Shown here: positions 32,385 through 36,074 of the stretch, piece by piece
Numbering within the stretch: the stretch's first letter is position 1
Layout: each line of letters begins with the position of its first letter
Source of the DNA: Planctomycetota bacterium
GTDB taxonomy: Bacteria > Planctomycetota > Planctomycetia > Pirellulales > Lacipirellulaceae
Direction: 5' to 3'
Length of the DNA stretch: 36,074 nucleotides
NCBI GenBank assembly: GCA_013152515.1
Contig: JAADGD010000225.1
Span: forward strand, 1 to 36,074
The notes under the pieces: generated by a model
Seen by the model: the letters and a program-made list of their open reading frames with translations, nothing else
Told to the model about the DNA's origin: nothing
The model's database searches: none
Made by a program: the position numbers and the translations under genes

Positions 32385-33181
32385 TAACCGGCTTTCTTCG
32401 AGGAAAAGAAGCTTCGCCACCCACGCCGGTTGCGTACGGCCCGTCGCCCAGCCGGAACTTTTTCGCCTCGCGCCACGAACGCGGGATTGTGGCAGCAAAG
32501 ATCTTCAGCCGTCGCCGCGTCGGTGAGCTCAGCAACGCGTTCGAAGGCTCTGTGCATCAACGGCCGTCGCGACTTAGTGCCATGAGCGTCGGTCGCAATG
32601 AAATGTACCAAGCCATTTTCCAGCATCCACTCGGCCAAGTCTTGCGATTTTGGCCCAAACGTGCCCATCAAGCTGCCTGCCGTCACTTGCATCAAGCATC
32701 CCCCCTCGACCAATTCTGGCAGCAAATTGGGCTCTCGCAACAAGCCGCGATTCCGTTCTGGATGAGACAAGATGCCAACTATACCTTGCCGCAACAGCGA
32801 CGCTAGCACACCTTCAAGCGGAAAATAGAGTTCGTGCGGCAATTCCAGCAACACATGCTTCCGCAAATCACCAAGCGACATCACCTCGCCACTCTCGAGT
32901 CCTTCGAGCATGCCATCTTCGATCCGCACATCTCCGCCAGGCATCACCCGTAGCGCGATCCCATGCTGATCGAGTACTTCTTGCAGCTGAACCGTCCGCG
33001 CACGAATGTCGTCGCCCCGATTGTGAGAAAAATTCCCCAGTTGGTGTGGCGTCACAATGGTCAATTGCATTCCGTCGGCGACCGCCATCTGTGCCATGCC
33101 AAGCGTCGTTTCCCAGTCAGTCGACCCATCGTCGATCCCCGGCAGTAAATGGCAATGGATGTCTACGAAACCGTGATGCAC
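32384..33181 (-). CDS. CpsB/CapC-like PHP-family protein-tyrosine phosphatase
   Basis: The 265-residue protein begins at a GTG with GAGAGG eight bases upstream. DIHCHLLPGIDDGS at 7-20 is the signature of the PHP-fold tyrosine phosphatases that control capsule and exopolysaccharide export by dephosphorylating BY-kinases. VTPHQLGN near 44, LLELP near 111, ILSHPERN near 136-143 and FIATDAHGTKSRRP near 193-206 complete the metal site. The tail is basic (RRAVRNRRGWRSFFSSKKAG). No capsule genes are visible nearby, so the target is unknown here. It is coupled to the downstream metallopeptidase gene by a TAATG overlap. Confidence 0.9.
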   Translation of the reverse strand: MHHGFVDIHCHLLPGIDDGSTDWETTLGMAQMAVADGMQLTIVTPHQLGNFSHNRGDDIRARTVQLQEVLDQHGIALRVMPGGDVRIEDGMLEGLESGEVMSLGDLRKHVLLELPHELYFPLEGVLASLLRQGIVGILSHPERNRGLLREPNLLPELVEGGCLMQVTAGSLMGTFGPKSQDLAEWMLENGLVHFIATDAHGTKSRRPLMHRAFERVAELTDAATAEDLCCHNPAFVARGEKVPAGRRAVRNRRGWRSFFSSKKAG

Positions 33182-33296
33182 AGCAGTGCCTCTCAGGAAA
33201 GCTGGGAAAATAGCCGCGTGAGTGTAGCGGAAAGAGTGAACCGGTCAAGATGGGCTAAGCGAAGACCAAAATTTACTTTGCACGAAAGCTCTTCCA

Positions 33297-33372
33297 CCGA
33301 ACCGCGACCGTGAGGGAGTGTCCGTTTGAGCAAGAAACCTAGTTCGATCGCTCCCTCACGGTCGCGGTTCGG
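33297..33372. repeat. Perfect 22-bp inverted repeat (CCGAACCGCGACCGTGAGGG)
   Basis: The arms 33297-33318 and 33351-33372 are exact reverse complements, with 32 bases between. The outer part GAACCGCG is shared with 15556-15626. Confidence 0.88.
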
Positions 33373-33501
33373 TGTTTTTGCGAAATATTGCGAGTGCCCC
33401 GTGCTAGCAAAGCAAGCCCAACGGCCAAATACAACACTCTCCAACTACCGCTCCATCAACAAATCGAGATGTTCTCGAAGGGCAAGATTTCACTAGCCAA
33501 C

Positions 33502-33534
33502 AAAAAAGGCCCACCAAAATGACGGACCTTTTTT
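33502..33534 (-). terminator. Intrinsic terminator of PEP-CTERM gene 1
   Basis: AAAAAAGGCCC (33502-33512) and GGACCTTTTTT (33524-33534) form an 11-bp stem with one mismatch. It has T-runs on both strands, so it may work in both directions. The loop sequence CACCAAAATGAC recurs, almost unchanged, after the other two PEP-CTERM genes. Confidence 0.72.
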
Positions 33535-33564
33535 GAGAATCAGTGTTGCAATCGGTGTTGTAAT

Positions 33565-34074
33565 TCAGCAGCGATTTTTGCGTCGCAACCCACAGAGGCC
33601 CATCGCACCAAGTAGCGACCAAACGACAAAGGTTGTGGGCTCAGGGATGACGCCATTATCCCTCAAAAAAGCGTAATTCGTAAATTGAGGTCCTCTCAGA
33701 CCATCTAAAACGTATGCTGAAAAGGCAGAGCCGTTGCCTCCTGGAGTTGCATATCCAGGAGCCCCAAGATCAAGACTGAAATTTTCTGCAAATACGTTTG
33801 ATGCAACTGTTCCAGCATGTACACCCCATCCGTCCATCCAAGTTGTATTTGAAATCGTGTTGGGATTTGTACCGTTAATCGAGATCTCATAATCGGCAGG
33901 GACACCACCAAAAAGAAATGCCGCAGTCTCTACACCAGAATAAACTTGAGGATTTGTGGTCCATAATGGGCCATCATCGACCTGCCAGCTACCGACATAA
34001 ATCGAGGCAGCAGCCTGCCCGCCAAAAAGAGTTGACACAGTTACAAGCATTAAAGTTAAAGCAAAAATTTTCAT
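33565..34074 (-). CDS. PEP-CTERM domain protein 1
   Basis: The 169-residue exported protein starts at the second of two ATGs (34074), six bases after AGGAGG; 34077 is the alternative. A signal peptide ends near AAASIY. The central 110 residues have no recognised domain and look beta-rich (WQVDDGPLWTTNPQVYSGVETA, GVPADYEISINGTNPNTISN). The C-terminus is a PEP-CTERM sorting tag: IPEPTTFVVWSLLGAMGLCG, then LRRKNRC. Such tags are processed by exosortase for surface or matrix display (family knowledge). Its last codons and terminator are nearly identical to those of the next two PEP-CTERM genes. Confidence 0.85.
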   Translation of the reverse strand: MKIFALTLMLVTVSTLFGGQAAASIYVGSWQVDDGPLWTTNPQVYSGVETAAFLFGGVPADYEISINGTNPNTISNTTWMDGWGVHAGTVASNVFAENFSLDLGAPGYATPGGNGSAFSAYVLDGLRGPQFTNYAFLRDNGVIPEPTTFVVWSLLGAMGLCGLRRKNRC

Positions 34075-34207
34075 CATTTTCCTCCTGGATAATTGCATGT
34101 GAAACGAAAGCAGGACAAAGCATATTTTAGCTAATCCTACTGAAAGCTACGACTGACTTCTTAGTTCAACGCAGAGAAAGAACAACAAAGAAGAGTGAGC
34201 CGCAAAA

Positions 34208-34666
34208 TCAAACGGCTTGTGGTGGCCGTAGAAGAGAGGGCCCAGCTACCATAGAAATGTCTAACCACTTCGATTGGTTTAGGCAGCCAACAAGTGCGTC
34301 GTCGAATGGTAGCTCACTCGCAGAAGCAATCACATGTACACCGGTGCCACTACCCGAGGAAGATGCTCTCCCGCTAGTCGCACTGCTCGAGTTTCCTGAT
34401 CCTTGCATTGTCACAACAGCGATAACCCTTAATTGTTGAATCATGCTCAACAAAGGGAGTGGAGTCGATGGCGTGCGCTGGTTACTGCTTGCTTGAGAGG
34501 AATTTGCTACCGACTTGCCAAGAGTGCTAACCTCGATCGCTCGAACGGCATCCTCTGCCGCAAATCCGAACGATTTGGTGAGCTGAATACTAGCTGACGC
34601 ATCTACGGCGAACGTCGACGATGCTAGGCAAATCAGAGAGGGTATAAACCAACGAGGCACTAACAT
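34208..34666 (-). CDS. Exported protein of unknown function between PEP-CTERM genes
   Basis: The 152-residue frame starts at 34666 with a plausible signal peptide (LVPRWFIPSLICLASSTFA, cut near DASA). The first mature part (SIQLTKSFGFAAEDAVRAIEV) is protein-like. The second half is rich in Ser and Gly (GSGNSSSATSGRASSSGSGTG). There is no PEP-CTERM tag, no known domain and no strong ribosome site. It lies between two PEP-CTERM genes on the same strand, so it may belong to the same surface system, or be a degenerate passenger that lost its tag. Confidence 0.5.
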   Translation of the reverse strand: MLVPRWFIPSLICLASSTFAVDASASIQLTKSFGFAAEDAVRAIEVSTLGKSVANSSQASSNQRTPSTPLPLLSMIQQLRVIAVVTMQGSGNSSSATSGRASSSGSGTGVHVIASASELPFDDALVGCLNQSKWLDISMVAGPSLLRPPQAV

Positions 34667-35015
34667 TCTCGGCTAACTTCTCAGGGTGATGCAAACGGTA
34701 ACTGCCTCCGGACTATGGTGGGTCCAGGTGGAATGCAAGCTTTATTAGGCCTAGCCGGGCAAATCCAAGCTCTTTTCTCCTCCTACGCAGGGAAACAGGG
34801 AACATATGACCGTTGAATGATTCGGGGACCACCAGAATTCGCCCGCTTCAAGCTCCAAAGGATAGAGGGATAAACTCCCGCTGACGAGGATTGTTAGACC
34901 ATCTACCTCGACCAACAAGGGCCTTGATCCGCCGGCAATGTGAGAACACCATAATTTGGCCCGCCAAAATGACAGGCCTTTTTGCCGGGTCGATGTTGCA
35001 ACACTGCATAGCAAT
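34667..35015. other. 349-bp region after PEP-CTERM gene 2
   Basis: The right end carries the conserved 3' cassette of PEP-CTERM gene 2, including the hairpin GGCCTG...CGGGCC at 34958-34978 (minus strand). The rest has no recognised gene. One minus-strand frame at 34751-34950 looks mildly protein-like but has no start of its own. Confidence 0.5.
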
Positions 35016-35669
35016 TCAGCAGCGATTTTTGCGTCGCAATCCACAGAGGCCCATCGTCCCAAGTAGCGACCAAACGACAAAGGTAGTGGGCTCGGGGCTG
35101 ATGCTCAGGTTGCTTTCTAAATCCAAACCCACCTCCACGTCAAAAACCAGTGTAGCTGTAATGTATTCGTCTGGGAGAGATCTAATAAATCGAAGATTGT
35201 CAACTTTGAAGCCGAAATCATCAAATCCTAAGACAAAAGTACCATCAGCCAAAAATACATCTAATTGGCTTTCAGATAACTTCAAGGTCGCGCCATCATT
35301 TCTGCCATACAGGCCATACTGCCGTCCTCTGTCATCGTTCGTAGTAAAGCCCACAAAGCCATCGTTGGAAGGGTTGTGGTCCCAAAGTCGTCCGAACGAA
35401 GTTCCTTCAATGGAAATATCAATCCATTCCTTGACCGAATTGAAGTCGCCAAAAGTCTCTAAAGTCAAAGTCCCTCCCGCAATCGAATTCGTCGGCAAAT
35501 CCGAAAAAATTATTTGGAAGGGATTGGGAGAATTGCCACCAGTAGCATTTGCAAACCCAGTGACCGTGGCGGTGCTAGAGCTAATGGAAGCATCTACTTG
35601 TCCAGCGGAAGCTAGTAATATCAGCACGCAATAGAATGCAAGTAACGAGAAATATCGATAGTTATTCAT
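35016..35669 (-). CDS. PEP-CTERM domain protein 2
   Basis: The 217-residue protein starts at 35669 (MNNYRYFSLLAFY) with GGAG just upstream; a longer frame to 35756 adds no signal-peptide character. After the signal peptide (cut near VDASI) comes a beta-rich passenger of about 155 residues with no similarity to protein 1: GFANATGGNSPNPFQIIFSDL, VKEWIDISIEGTSFGRLW, LDVFLADGTFVLGFDDFGFKVDN, DEYITATLVFDVEVGL. It may be a lectin or choice-of-anchor-type domain (weak inference). The tag is SPEPTTFVVWSLLGTMGLCG then LRRKNRC. It is probably exported and displayed on the surface or in the matrix. Confidence 0.83.
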   Translation of the reverse strand: MNNYRYFSLLAFYCVLILLASAGQVDASISSSTATVTGFANATGGNSPNPFQIIFSDLPTNSIAGGTLTLETFGDFNSVKEWIDISIEGTSFGRLWDHNPSNDGFVGFTTNDDRGRQYGLYGRNDGATLKLSESQLDVFLADGTFVLGFDDFGFKVDNLRFIRSLPDEYITATLVFDVEVGLDLESNLSISPEPTTFVVWSLLGTMGLCGLRRKNRC

Positions 35670-36010
35670 CTCTCCAGCAACTTTCTCTAGGTGTGAGACA
35701 CTCTGCAGATGCCAACAACTTAAGAACGATCTGAGTACAACGCAAGCAGTTTGCACCTATTGCGTACTATTTGCGTCTTTCCCTCAATCTCTCGCGGTAA
35801 TTCGTCCTAAAAACATAGAATTCAACGTAAAGGTCCGTCGCGATTCCAACAGGTCGTCAGTCAAGTACTCTTCTTGTCTGTCCGTTGTTCTTGCATCCTC
35901 TTCGACCTTGAAGACTCCCCCGACGGGCCGGTTTCCAAAAGTTACACAAAAAAGGCCCGCCAAAATGACGAACCTGTTTGGGAGATCAGTGTTGCAACCA
36001 GTGTTGTAAC
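35670..36010. other. 341-bp region after PEP-CTERM gene 3 with conserved terminator cassette
   Basis: No gene is seen. The terminator-like segment AAAAAAGGCCCGCCAAAATG followed by ACGAACCTGTTT (35948-35979) and the flank GTTGCAACC..GTGTTGTAA repeat those downstream of PEP-CTERM gene 1. The part from 35670 to 35940 shows nothing recognisable. Confidence 0.55.
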
Positions 36011-36074
36011 TCAGCAGCGGTTCTTGCGTCGCAATCCACAGAAGCCCATCGCTCCGAGCAGCGACCAAAGGACG
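36011..36074 (-). CDS. PEP-CTERM domain protein 3, C-terminal end only (5' part outside window)
   Basis: The minus-strand frame entering from the right edge reads VLWSLLGAMGFCGLRRKNRC and then stops at 36011-36013. This is the end of a third PEP-CTERM tag, almost identical to those of the two other genes. The passenger part lies outside the window. Confidence 0.8.
   Translation of the reverse strand, partial: VLWSLLGAMGFCGLRRKNRC

Larger units (their letters stand above)
33182..33564. other. 383-bp intergenic region with inverted repeat and terminator
   Basis: No gene is seen. It holds the 22-bp inverted repeat at 33297-33372 and the terminator at 33502-33534 that follows the first PEP-CTERM gene. 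Apparent short frames are made by the repeat. Confidence 0.6.

Noticed and set aside
34751-34950. Minus-strand frame with a mildly protein-like stretch (LVEVDGLTILVSGSLSL)
   Set aside because: It has no start of its own. The upstream part is the conserved PEP-CTERM 3' cassette read in another frame.
35784-36068. Minus-strand frame of 94 codons at the right edge
   Set aside because: It overlaps the PEP-CTERM tag in a different frame and continues into the terminator. The frame ending LRRKNRC is the real one.

Overview
The window looks like a planctomycete chromosome, most likely order Pirellulales (inference). The support is a Rieske protein with a very long Ala/Lys/Pro-rich N-terminus next to a b6-type cytochrome b and a large multihaem cytochrome c, several PEP-CTERM proteins, many secreted proteins of unknown function, frequent GTG/TTG starts and roomy intergenic regions full of inverted repeats. 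No phage, transposase, CRISPR array, rRNA or tRNA was seen.

Left part (1-6238, minus strand): a respiratory quinol-oxidising bc-type operon in the order Rieske protein, cytochrome b N-terminal part, cytochrome b C-terminal/subunit-IV part, membrane-anchored cytochrome c with at least five haem sites. The cytochrome c gene runs off the left edge. Its divergent neighbour is purD, followed by an MtfA-like zinc peptidase, a PiT phosphate permease that has lost its N-terminal half, a Mn-type superoxide dismutase with a good promoter and terminator, and a ParE-type toxin-antitoxin pair.

Middle (11.1-21.3 kb): a short coiled-coil protein, a 780-residue cyclic-di-GMP signalling protein (degenerate HD-GYP, PAS, intact GGDEF, unknown C-terminal domain), a polytopic membrane protein, a 968-residue exported TPR protein, and sucC-sucD with a clear promoter. 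sucC and sucD are separated by an inverted-repeat element that resembles a second copy at 15.4 kb.

Right part (21.3-36.1 kb): mostly secreted or cell-envelope functions. These are two tandem paralogous outer-membrane beta-barrel proteins, an exported nucleoside hydrolase followed by a two-domain alpha/beta hydrolase, an RNase Z-like metallo-beta-lactamase, three tandem paralogous secreted proteins with a conserved C-terminal helix plus acidic DDDD..PPATP tail, a Tat-exported metallopeptidase overlapping a CpsB-like PHP phosphatase, and three PEP-CTERM genes. The PEP-CTERM genes share a nearly identical 3' cassette (C-terminal sorting tag, stop codon and terminator) behind unrelated passenger domains.

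The most interesting points are the DDDD..PPATP triplet, the shared PEP-CTERM 3' cassette, a palindromic repeat that lies next to one outer-membrane gene and also encodes part of its signal peptide, and the wide variety of long inverted repeats between genes. Starts were chosen from ribosome-binding sites, signal peptides and overlap with neighbours, and differ in places from the longest possible reading frames.
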